DNA from: Actinoplanes auranticolor
GTDB taxonomy: Bacteria; Actinomycetota; Actinomycetes; Mycobacteriales; Micromonosporaceae
Reading direction: 5' to 3'
Assembly: GCF_018332655.1 (NCBI RefSeq)
Contig: NZ_BOQL01000069.1
Span: forward strand, 1 to 40,430
Length of the DNA stretch: 40,430 nt
Shown: one piece after another, positions 24,226-36,200 of the stretch
Numbering within the stretch: the stretch's first letter is position 1
Layout: every line of letters starts with the position of its first letter
Notes under the pieces: model-generated
What the model was told of the DNA's origin: nothing
The model's database searches: none
Seen by the model: only the letters and a program-made list of their open reading frames with translations
Position numbers and translations under genes: made by a program

Positions 24226-27200
24226 TCGGTGGTCTTCGCCACCGCCTCGGGCGCCACGTCCGAGAACGTCGCCGGGGTCGGCGTGAACTCGGGCATGCTG
24301 CCCATGAGGACGTCGGAGTCGGCGTCGCTGTCGTGGTCGGACGTCATGTCGACGTCGCTGTCACCGGCGCGGTCCGAGGTCATGTCGACGTCGCTGTCAC
24401 TGGCGACGTCGCTGCCGGTGGTCATGGTGGTGTCGATCGGCGAGGCGGGCGCCGGGTCGCTCGTCTGGATGAGCACGACCGAGCCGTCCGGCCCGATCGG
24501 CGACAGCGTGGCGAGGCCGGGGACCTGTGCGTCCTCGAACGTCACGCGGCCCCGCTGATCCTTGGCGACGTTGATCACGTGACCGACCGTGCCCGGCGCG
24601 CCGGACCGCAGGCCGACGATGCCGGTGGTGCCGTTCGGCATCGCCCCGAGCGCGTCCATCAGGCCGGTGATGGTGTTGAGCTCGTTGACGTTCCGGCCGG
24701 GGTAGCGCTGGATCAGCGTGCTCAGCGCCAGCGGCTGGGTCTGTGCCGGTACGCCGACGACGGCCCCGGACTGCCGGTACGAGTCGACGGCCAGGGTGAG
24801 CGGGATGCAGTCGTTGGTGTTGGCGGGGTCACGGCTGCCGTGGATCTGCTGCAGGTGGCCGCGGTCCACGGTGTTGAGGGTCTGCAGGTCGGCATCGGTG
24901 TTGCCGGTCGTGCCGTGCGCGTTGGCCGCCAGCACCTGCAACGTCGACCCGTCGCTGAGCGTGACGTTCTGGGAGAGCTGGTCCCGGAACGAGTCGAGCA
25001 GCTGGGCCTGCGCCTGCGGGTTGCCGTCCAGGGCCGTGAGCTGGTCGGCGAGGGGCGTGGTGAACTGGTTCGTGGCCGGTGTCGCGGTGCCCGGGACGGT
25101 CGCCGGGCCGGTCTGGGATCCCTGGAAGCCGTACCGGTCGCGGCTGCGGTAGCGCCGGCTGCTGCGATGGCTGCGCTCGCGCTCACGAGGACTGCGCGAC
25201 CGATCGCTGCGCTCGGCCGGCTCAGCGGTCACGATGATCGGTTGCATGGTCCGGCTCGGCGCGGTCTCCCGCTGCGGAGGCATGTTCTGGTACAGCGGGG
25301 CCGGCGGGTTCGGCGCGTACTCGTCGCCGGCATATCCCGCCTGGGCCGGCCGGAACCAGTCGCCGACGTTCCGCCACTGGGCGGCCGCGGCCTCCGGCGT
25401 CGTCGCGCCGTGGATGAACAGCAGCGTGTTCGACAGGGTGTTGACCTCGGAGTTGTAACCCCGGGCCCGTTCGCTGAAGTTCACGACGGTGGCGAACTCG
25501 CGACCGGCGGCGCTGCCGATCTCCGAGATGGGGCCGCGACCGCGCAGGTACCGCGCGATCTGCCGGGCGGTTCGCCGGCCGCCGTCCGGCTCGTCGGAGA
25601 TCTCGTTGCCGATGCCCCGGACTTCCCGTCCGCCCCGCATCGCGTTCTGGTACCGCCGGATGCCGACCAGGGGTTCGATGAAGTCGGCGTTCCGCGGCCC
25701 GGTGTGTGGCCGCCGTCCGGCGAGCGACTGCATCTGTTGCTGGATCTGTTGGAGGCTCGCGTTCGCGGACGAAGAGGGGTCGGCGAGCGCAGCCTGCCCC
25801 GCGGGCGCGACGGAGTCGAACCATTGGTCCGCCAGGGACGACATCTGGCCGGCGGGGGTGGTCAACGGCGGCGGGGACGGCGTCTCCCGCAGTACGTCGC
25901 GGTAACGGAGGAAGTTGCCGTTGGTGTCGTAGACCGCTACCTGCACCCACTGCGGCATGCCGTAGAGCGACTCCGGCGTCGGCGCGTTGGCGTTGGCCGG
26001 CAGGTCGGTGGGTCCCGACGACGGGTCCGGGACCGGGCCGGCCGCGGCGACCGGGTCCAGCGCCGGCTGGGCCGGCTTGCAGCTGGTCAGGCCGAGCGGG
26101 TCCGCCACGGTCAGCGGGTTGGTGACGTACGCCGTCGGGTTCGGGCCGCCGGACAGGCCGAGCGGGTCCGGGCTGACGTAGCGTGCCGTCGCCGGGTCGT
26201 AGTACCGGAACCGGTTGTAGTGCAGCCCGGTCTCGGCGTCGTGGTACTGGCCCGGGAAGCGCAACGGGGTGCTGCCGGTCTGCCGGCTGCGACCCCACAG
26301 GTCACCTCGGGACCACCAGCTCAGGGCGCCGCCCGGCGTCACCAGGTGGGTCGGGGTGCCGACGGTGTCGGTGATGACCGCGTGCAGCGCGTCGTCGTCG
26401 GTCTGCGCCACCGGCGCGGAGCCGTCCGGCCGGTAGTCCCAGGTGGTGGTGGTCGTGCCGTCGCTCTGCTCCAGCAGGAGATCACCGGACCAGGCGAAGT
26501 GGACCTCCGCCAGGACCCGGCCGTCCGCGCCGAGCCGGCGTTTGGTGATGCGGCGGCCGAAGCCGTCGTAGAGGTAGTGCCAGCGGTCGCCGTCCGGGGT
26601 GGTCACCCCGGTCATCCGGTCCTCGGCGTCCCAGGTGAACTCCCAGGTGCCGGTGGTGTCGGCCCGGCGGACCAGGCGGCCCTTGCCGTCGTAGTCGAAG
26701 GTGGCGTCATCCGACCGGACCAGCATGGTGCCGTCGAGTTCCCAGCGGTCGCGGCCGGTGCCGATGAGGTTGCCGGCCTCGTCGTACTCGTAGTGCTCGG
26801 TCTCGCCGGCGGCGCCGGTCACCGTACGGATGCGACCGGTGTCGTCGGTGCTGAACGAGCGGTCACCGATCGCCGTGATCCGGTCGGCCGCGTCGTAGCT
26901 GAAACCCTGCTCGGTGGCGTCGGCGATGTGCTGCACCGCGAGCCGGCCGGCCGCGTCGAAGCTCTGCCGCAGCGCGACCAGGTCACCGATGGCCCGGCTG
27001 ATCTCCCGGCCCGCCGCGTCGTGCTCGAAGCGCAGCAGGTGGGCGCCGGTCGCCAGGCTCTCCGGGCGGCCCTGGGCGTCGTAGGTCCACCGGCTGCGGC
27101 GGCCGGACGGCGTGGTGCGGGCCGCGACCCGGGCGCCGTCGTAGCTGGTCCGGACGGTGCGGCCGTTGATCGTCTCGGCGGTCACCCGGCCCTCGGCGTC

Positions 27201-30200
27201 GCGCTCGAAGCGCACCGTCGCGTCCGGGCCGGCCACGCTCTCGACGAGTCCGGCGGCGTCGTACCCGAGCCGGGTGACCCGGTCACCGACCCGGCGCTCG
27301 ACGACCCGGCCCAGCGCGTCGTAGCGGTAGTGGGTGGTGGTGCCGGCCGCGTCGGTGTACGCGACCAGCTGACCCGCCGCGTCGTGCCGGTAGCGCTGGG
27401 TACGGCCGTCGAAGTCGGTCTGCTCGCACAGCCGCCCCGCCGGGTCGTACGCGTAGCTCCAGACCTGCCCGGCCGGGTTGACGACCGTGCTGAGCCGCAG
27501 CTCCGTGTCGTAGGTGAACTCGGTCCGGTGACCCATCTCGTCGATCCGCGCTGTGGGCAGATCGAAGGGCCCGTACTCGAGTTTCACCGCCCTTCCTCCT
27601 GGATCGATGACTTCCACCAAGTTCCCTTCGCCGTCGTAGTGCCATGACTGTTCGGAGCCGTCCGGACGGGTGCGCCATGCGAGATCGCCCTCATCCGTCC
27701 AGCCGAATTCGGTCGTTGTGCCGTCCGAGGACCCGACCGGGGCGGCCGTGCGCTCGGGGAGGGTCCGCGCCACGCCGTCCGGCCCGACCAGCGCCACGGC
27801 CCGGCCGTCGTCGGCGTAGGTCACCGTGAACCGGCTGCCGTCCGGGCGGGTCAGCGACAGCGGTCGTTGCCGCGAGTCGTAGCCGTACCGGGTGACCCGG
27901 CCGAGCGGGTCGGTCCGGGAGAGCAGCCGGTTGGCCGCGTCCCATTCCTGGCGGGTGGTCGCCCCCAGCGGGTCGACGATCGCGGTCACCTGGAGACGCT
28001 CGTTGAGCTCGTACCGGGTGGGGTGGCCCAGCGAGTTCGTGACGGTCGTGCTGCCGGGGTCGTAGCGGAACGAGTAGCGCAGGTATCCGCCGCTGCCGTC
28101 GGTGCTGACGCAGCGGCCCGCCGAGTCGTAGGCGTACCGGAACCACTCGCCGTTGCGGTCCTCCCACCGCACGATCCGCCCGGCCTCGTCGTAGCGCAGC
28201 AGCGTCTCGAGGCCGGAGGAGTTGCGGATCCCCACCAGGTGACGGCGGTTGTCGTAGCGGAACGTCGGCAGTTCGACCGGCCGGGCGGCGGCGTCGCCCA
28301 GGACCACCCGGGCACCGAGGACCAGGCCGTCGGCGGTGTCGAGCTCGACCCTGCTGCCGGATGAGGACAGCAGCAGGTCCGGCGTACCGTCGTCGGCCCG
28401 CCGGAGCTGCCACCGGATGTCCGCCGTCGCGATGTCGGACAGCCAGGCGTCCGCACCGTCGCCGCCCGGCGCGAACAGCAGCATCGCGTCCCGCCCGGCC
28501 AGCAGCCAGCCGCCCCCGGCCAAACGGCGCAGCGGGCCTCCGCCGCCGAGGACCGGCAGCGCCTCCCTGCCCTCGGCGGGCAACGGGTAGGTGCTGATCG
28601 ACCCGTCCGCGGCCAGGAAATACGCCTGCCGCTCGTCGGTGATGATGCGCTGGTCCAGCGTGGACGCCCAGGTCGGGCCGAAGGACCGGCCCCAGCGGTA
28701 GTCGGAGCGGTGGGTCCGGGCCAGGGTCAGGCCGGGCAGCCGCAGGTCGGTCTCGGTGTAGATCATCCGGCCGGTGGTGACGTCGATCGGGTCGCCGACG
28801 GTCGGGGTCTCGGCCGTCGACTTCGCGACCGCGGCGGGGGGCACCTCTGACAGCGGCGGCGGCGGGCTGACCGGTTCGGTCGCGGGCCGGCCGGGGGCCG
28901 GCAGATCCCGGCGGTACGCGTCCAGCTGCTCATCGTGCGCGTGCCGGGCGGTCCACCAGGCGGTCTCCGCAGTGTTCACCGCCTGTTCCGCGGCGGCGAG
29001 CAGGCCGGCGTCCGGCGACGGCTGGGCGCGCAGGCCGTCGCGCCGCCTGACCGCTGCGGACACGGTCTCGCCGTGCTCGGCGACGTCCACCGCGCTCTGC
29101 CGCAGCGGTGCCGGCAGATCCGTGCCGGTGCGTTCGCGTGCCGCTGCGTCGCTCATCCGGATCGCGATCGCGTCCGCCACGCGTACCTCGGTGCCGGCGA
29201 CCGGGGTGGGCTCGCCGCCGGTGGCAGAGAGCGTCCGGGCGACGAACCGGTACTCCACGGAGTAGGCCAGGCTCTGGGTCAGCCGGGCGTCCGGGTCGGT
29301 CTGCTCGGTCGGGCGCACGGTGTGCTCGGTGGTGTCGGTCGTCGCGGTGCTGCTGAGCCGGCGATCCGGGTCGGTGGCGTACAGCTGCTGCTCGTAGACG
29401 GTCGACCCGGAGACCGCACCGAACTCGTTGCGGTCACCGATCTTGCCGGCGCCGCCCGGGTGACCCGCGCCCGCCGCCAGCACCGGCCCGCTCATCTTCA
29501 CGGCGTACGTGTGACCGCTCTTCTGGGTCACCGTGCTGGACCGGGCGTCCTTGACCGAGCCGGCGATCGTGACGTCGGCGTCCGCGCCGGCGAACCGCGG
29601 CCGGGCCACCAGCCGGGCCTCCAGCACCAGGTCGCGGCCCAGCTTGCGGTTGAGCGGCACCGGGAAGCCGGTGCTCAGCATGGCCGGATGGGCGGCCTTG
29701 AGGTCGATGCCGCTCACCGTGTCGCGCAGCGCCGCCCGGGTGGACTCGTCGACGGTCGCGCCGGACGCGGTCAGCGCCTGCTCGGCGGCGCGGTGCAGGT
29801 CGGCGACGTCGGCCCAGACGTGTTCCACCGCGTACCGGCCGGGCTCCGGCAGCGAGTCGTGGCCGTCGGCGGTCCGCCACCGGGCCCGGGCGTCGTCGGG
29901 GAGCTCGGCGGCCGGCACCGGGGTGGGCGGCTGGGCGACCCCGGCCGGCCCCTCGATCCGCGCTGGGCTCGGGTGCAGGCGCAGGGTCACCGGCCGCTGG
30001 TCATGGACCACGGCGCCGGCCGCAGGCAGGGCGTCGCCGGTGACCGTGAGGTCCAGGGCGAGGTCCGCGGTGTACGTCGCCACCGGTCCCTTGACGGTCA
30101 GCGACTGGCTGTAGGTGAGCGCGTCCTTGCTGACGTCGTCGGTGCTGCGCACACCCAGGTTGGCGGTGGCCACGTAACCGCCGCCGACGGTCTCGGAGGT

Positions 30201-33200
30201 CGCGCCGTGGCCGGTGTCCCGCGCCTTCTCCGCCGCTGTCTGGCTGTCGGTGTTGGTGCCCTGAGCCCGCAGGTTCACCGAGATCGCGCCGAGCGTGCGC
30301 CCCCGGGAGTCGGTCTCGGTCACCGTCACCGTGGTCTTGTCGCCGACCTGCAGCTCGTCCACGTGCTCGAGGCCGGTGAACAGCGGATCGCCCAGGATCG
30401 CGGCGCTCAGCGTTGCCTGGTACGTGTGCCCGCCGAACCTCCCCTCCAGCCGCAGCGGCACACTGCGCCCACCGTTGAGCGCGGCGTTGGCATGGTGGTG
30501 TGCCCCGGACAGGAACGAGTTCAGCGCGCGGACGTTGTCATGCGGCTGGTCCGCGGCCGACTCCGGGAGCAGCGCCGCGGCCACCTGCTCGCCGCGGCTG
30601 CCACCGATGACCTCGGCGACGGCCCGGCGTACCGCGCCGACCCGATTGCTGAGATCCAGGGTGGAGCTGACGCCGCCGATGCCCAGTGAGGGCTTGCGGC
30701 CCGTACCGAGCGGCGGTGCGGGTGACTCGGTGGTGGCCGGCGGCGTGATGACCGGTGGCCGCGATCGGTCCAGCGCGGCGGCCCGCTCGGTGTGCGCGTC
30801 CGTGACCAGGCGGCGCTCGGTGGCCTGCCGGTCGAGCATGGCCTGGCGTTCGGCCTCCTGCCGCCCCCGCAGGTCGTCGTGCTCGCGTTGCCGCACGTCG
30901 GCGGGAGCGGATGCGAGGCGGTGCTGCGCGTCGAGCCCGGCGCGCTGGGCGTCGTGCCGGTCGCGCTGGCCCTCGGCCTGGCCGGCGTGCAGCTGTTGCA
31001 GCTCGACCTCGGCCTGCCGGCGGCCCCGGGCCAGGTCCTGTTCCTGGATCCGGTGGACCTGGTCCTCGGTGAGCCACATCAGCATCGAGTCGGGCAGGGT
31101 CAGCCGCTGGCCGGCCCGGCGCACCGGCTCGCCGGGCAGCACACCCAGGATGTCGAGGTTGCCGGTGCGACGGGCCTCGGCGACGATCTCCGCGTCCACG
31201 TCGAGCTGCACCAGCACCCGGCGTTCCGGCCGGCCGCTGACCTTGACCTTGGAGACGCCCGCGACGCTCTGCTCCCGGACGCTGCCCCAGGTGCGCTGCC
31301 ACGGCGTGACGGTCGCGATGATCACGCCGCCCGGGGTGGTGCTGGAGGCACCGTGGTCCTGCGCCATGCCGGCGATCGAGGCGACACCCGTGACGGAGGC
31401 GCTGGCCTCCCATGCGCTGCCCCGCTTGGCGCTGCTCCCCGAGCCGCCGGCGAGCACGTCCTTGACCCGTTCGAACTCCGAGGCGGGCAGGATCCGGGGG
31501 TTGGTCGGCCGGAGCCGGACCTTCACCCCGGCTGTCACGTCGGAGGCGCGGCGGCCGTACGACAGGTGGTCGATCGACAGGGCAGTGCTGAACAGCTCGG
31601 GATCGTTCGACAGCCGCTCGGGCGAGAGGCTGTTGCCGACGGTGCCGGAGATGGGACCGTCCGGGAAGCCGAAGATCGGGTCGTCGGCGGCGCGGACCAG
31701 GGTCTCCTTGACCGCGTCGCGCAGGTGACCGGCGCCCAGGAAGGTCTCGATCCGGCTGCCGTCCAGCTCGTGCGGGAAGCCGCCGGAGAGGGTGCTCAGC
31801 GGTGGCGCGTACGCCATCCACTCCTGGTCCCGCGGTTGCGGCGCCCGGGCCGCCGCGGGTGGGGCGTGGCTCACCCGGTGCTCGGGCACCAGCAGCCGTA
31901 GCTCGAGTTTGTGCTCGGTGGGCGGCACCACCGAGCCGGAGATCAGCGCCGGGGTGCCGCGTCCCGGCGATCCGGGCACCAGGTGCCGGAAGTTCTGGTT
32001 CGGCCGCACGCTGGACTGGCTGGTGGCCCGGACCGTGAGGGTGCCGGCGAACTCGCGCATCGGTACGTCGGCGAGCTTCCCCTCGACGGTCAGGCCGGGC
32101 GCGTGCCGGACGTCTGTGCCGTGGGCCTTGGAGACGGTGAGGTCGTGGCCGCGTACCGAGGTGTGGCTGACGCGCGGGCCGCCGAGCACGGTGGAGATCG
32201 CCCGGCCGACGGGGCCGAGCACCCGGCCTTCGATGCTGAGTTCGCCGGTGCGGCTGCGCTCCTGACCGCCGGTGAAGGCGGACTTACGGGTGCGCTTGTC
32301 CGCGGTCCGCTGCTCGCCGTTGTCCCGCAGCTCGCCGTCGGAGAGGTCGGACAGCTCGCCGGTGACCGTCACGACGGTGCTGTAGTCGTGCAGCACGCCG
32401 TTCTTCATCAGCGGGATCTCCAGGCCCGGCCCGACGATCCGGTCCAGCAGGAAACGCAGCTGCCGATCGGAGAGCCGGGTACGCGCCGTCGCGTCCCGGG
32501 CGAGGATCGCCTGCACCCCGGCGCTCAGCCCGTCGGCCAGGGTCTCGTCGCCGAACTGCTTGACGAACGTGTCCTTCTGGAAGCTGAAGCCGCGGTGTCC
32601 CGGCACGCTGCGCAGAGCGTCGGCCACCGCGCGGTACAGCTTGTCGCCGCCGTTCAGGTCCTGCACGTACGCGCCACCGAACGACCGGCCCTGCTCGATG
32701 TGCTCCGGCGCGAAGTGGGTCCGGGCGGTCCCCGTGCGCCCCGACCACGGAGCCGCGCCGGGATCGAGCGCGGTCTCCTTCACCCGGTCCGAGGCCGTCC
32801 ACTGCATCGTCTCCACCGGGCCGGCCAGGGTGCGGGCGGGCCGGCCCAGCGGGCGTACCTGAAGGTCGTAGACGGTCCGGTAGCGGACCGCCGGGCCGGT
32901 CGTCTCGAGGGTGTCCCGGGCGTGGATCCCGTCGGTGAAGCTCTGCGTGTTCGGGCCTTTGCGGGAGACCGACACCCGCGGACCGACCAGGAAAGAGACC
33001 GGCGCCACGTCGGTGCCGCCACCGGCCATCCCCCAGACGGTCCAGGGACGGTCGGCCGTGGTGCTGTCGGTGTCCGCACCGGACATCTTGGTGACGTCGC
33101 TGTGCTCGGCGGCCGCCACCGTCTCGACGACCTGGACCTGGCGGGCGACCAGGCGCAGCTGCAGGGCCCGGTCGCGGCCGGGGAAGATCCGCCGCCACGC

Positions 33201-36200
33201 GCTCTCGTGCGCCCGGGTCAGCGGCTCGGAGGTGATCCAGCCGGTGTCCGGGTCGTCCGGGTCGTGGGTGGCCGCCTGCACCAGCTTGGCGGAGAGGTTG
33301 CCGTCGGAAAGGAAGCGCTGGAGCACCGACCGTCCGGGAGCGCCGACCCGGGTGAGGTCGCCCAGGCCGTCCTCCCGCAGCATCCGGTCGACCTGGTCGA
33401 AGTAGCTGCCGGCCTCCGGATCGGGCGTGCTGGTCACGCTCTCTACCCCGAACCGGGTGGGCAGCGGGGCCGCCAGCTTCCGCGGTGCCGGGCCGAACAG
33501 CGGCCCCGGGTCGGTGAGCTGCGTGGGCACCCGCAGCGGCACGACACCGGTCGCGGTCACCGTGCCCGGCCCGGCGTCGCGCTGGTCCGCCGGACGCGGA
33601 TCGACCGGCCGCCCGTCGGCGTCCCGCAGCGTGGCGGTGAAGACGATCGGCACCGTGACCTCGGCCTGGTTGTCCAGCTTGACGGTGGTCACCGTGCTGA
33701 AGTCGGCCCGGTACGAGGTGGCGGCGGTGGTCAGCGGCACGGTCGGCACGGTCGCGCCGAGCCCGGCGGCCAGCGGCGGCATCGCGGTGACCGTAGCCCG
33801 GGGCTCCACGTGCAGGTCCCGCGTGTGCCGGACGGAATGGGTGAAGGTGCTGTCGTCCTTGCCGCCGGCCTTGACGGCGTCGGTGGCGGCCCGCTCGGTC
33901 CGCAGCCCGTCCCAGTCCAGCCGGGCGGTCACGACCAGCTCGGCGGGTCGCCCGCCGACCGTGACCGGGTACGGCCGCCCGGCGCGGAGGAACTGGTCGA
34001 CGTCGTTGCGCACGTCGGCCCGCAGTTCGGTGAGGACCGACGACGGCACGCCCAGCAGGCGCAGCCCGTCGGTGAGGTCGCCGCCCTCGGTCGCGCGGGT
34101 CTGCTCGGCGGCCCCCAGCGTCCGGCTGTCCCGCAGGTAGCCCTGGAGGTTGTCGCGCAGGTTCGGCGGCGCCATGGCGGCCGGCATCGCGACGTCGCCC
34201 TCGGTGCTGATCGCCACGCCGATGATCGAATCGGCCGGACCGGCCGGGTCCAGCTCGTCCAGCTCGATGTCCTCGGCGATCGCCGGGAGCGGGGCCATGG
34301 GCCGGAACGGGCGCAGCGTCGGCCCGGCCTCCACCAGCAGGTCCGCCGGCGGGTCGGCGTCGAGGTCGACTTCGGTGAGCAGGTCCGCGGGCGGTTCCAG
34401 GTCGTCGTCCGAGTCGCTGTCCACGGTGGCCGTGGGCTGCGGCGCAGCCGGCGGGATGCCGAGCTGGTCGGCCCGGTCGTAGACGTCGTTGAGCAGCTCC
34501 TCGGTGCGGCGCAGCCGGTCGTCGGCCGCGTTCAGCCGCTCGATCGCGGCGGAGTGGGCGGCCAGCGCCGCCGGCTCCCGGGCCGCGGCGTCGGCGATCA
34601 GCGTCCCGGCGTCCCGGACGTCGGCCCGTACGGCGCCGACCGTGGCCGGCAGGTCGCCCAGCGCGTCGATCCGGCGGTTCAGCGCGTCGGTCCGGACCTG
34701 TCGTCGGCCGATCTCCTGCAGAGCCTGGAACGAGCGCAGGAAGGCGTCGGCGATCTGGATCTGCTGGTCGGTGCCCGGCGGCAGCAGGCGTGCCGCCGCC
34801 GCGTCCCGGGCGGCCTCGGCGGCCTGGTCCGACCACTGTCGGCTCTCGTCGCGCAGCGCCACGAGCTCGTCGTGGTAGCCGCGCAGCTGGTCCAGGTCGG
34901 CGGCTGCCTGCTGGGCGACGGCCTCGGCCCGGGCGGCGGAGTCCCGGAAACCACGGACGGCCGGAGCGTGCGCGGAGGCGTCGGCGAGGGCGGCCCGCAC
35001 CGGGCCGTCGGCGGCCCGCACCTGCTGCTCGGCGTGCGTGGCCAGGTCCCGGTACGCCCGGCCGGTGCTGTTGTCGGGGGCCAGCCGGCCGGCGTCGCGC
35101 GCGGCCCGGGCGAGCTGCGGTGCGTCGTCGGCCCGTTCGGTGTTGACGGCCCGGGCCTCGGTGAGGTCGTCGTGCAGGTTCCGGGCGTCCTGATGCAGCT
35201 CCGTGGCGAGCACCTGGGCGTCGGCGGCGGTAACCACGTCGGCCAGCGCCGGCGCGATCGTGTCCACCGCGGGCCGGGCCTCGGCGGCGATGGTGTCGGC
35301 GACCTCGCCGGCCTGGAGCGCGAGCTGGTCGACGGCGGCGCCGAGATGGTCCGCGTCGAAGCCGCCCAGCGGGGTCGCGGCATCCAGCACGAACGGCAGG
35401 TCGGTGGTGATGACCTGGTCGGGCGCCGCGGCCGACGTCTCGAACTGGATGAACCGGCTGTCCGGCGCCGGGGAGGCGTAGCGGGGCTCGCCGTCGGGAC
35501 CCAGCGCGTCGGACGGGGTGACCAGGGCGTGCCCGAGGTTGCCGGCCCAGACGATGCCGGCGGGGGCGATGACCGGGACGCCGGGCAGTTCCCGGGCGAG
35601 CTGGGCGGCGAATCCGTCGATGCGGTCCACACCGGTGTCACAGGCGATGAGTACGACCGGGCGGCCGTCCCAGGTGGGATCGGCGCGGATCGTGGCGGCC
35701 AGCTGCGCGGGCGTGACCCGGCTCGAGCCGACTTCCAGCTCGCGCGGGTTGCCGTGGCTGAAGACGTGGTAGCGGTCGGTGCGGCCCGCGTACACCGGGG
35801 AGGTGGCGGTTTCCCGGGTGGCTCGGTCGGTGGGGGTGGCGTACATCAGGCCCGCGGCGACCCGGGCCGGCTGCGGCGTCGCGCGGGGGTCCCGGCGGGG
35901 GCCCGTCGAGGCGGGGAAAGACGTGAGCGTGGGCGCGGCGGGACGGCCCGGCGCGTAGCTGACGTTGCCGTTGGCGTCGATGGTCCGGGTGACGGCCAGC
36001 TTCTGCGGGGCGGGCTTGCCGACCGGCGTGAACGTCTGCGATTCCCCGTCCGGGGTGTGCACGGTCAGCTCGAGGCCGGCCGCGTAGGCCACCGCTTGCG
36101 CCACGGCGTTGTGCGCGCCGGTGATCCGGCCGCGATCGGCGTCGGTGACCGGCGTCCGCCGCGTGCCGGCGGTCGGCGGGACGACCGCGGCCAGCGCGAA

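Noticed and set aside
19872..27647. A 2,591-codon open frame on the + strand opposite the toxin locus
   Set aside because: It is antisense to the giant gene and accessory genes, with Arg/Gly/Asp/Val-dominated composition and no domains; it arises from G/C-rich third positions in the real genes.
32284..34836. An 850-codon minus-strand frame inside the giant gene
   Set aside because: It overlaps the giant frame out of phase, with repetitive Arg/Gly/Ala-rich composition typical of shadow frames.
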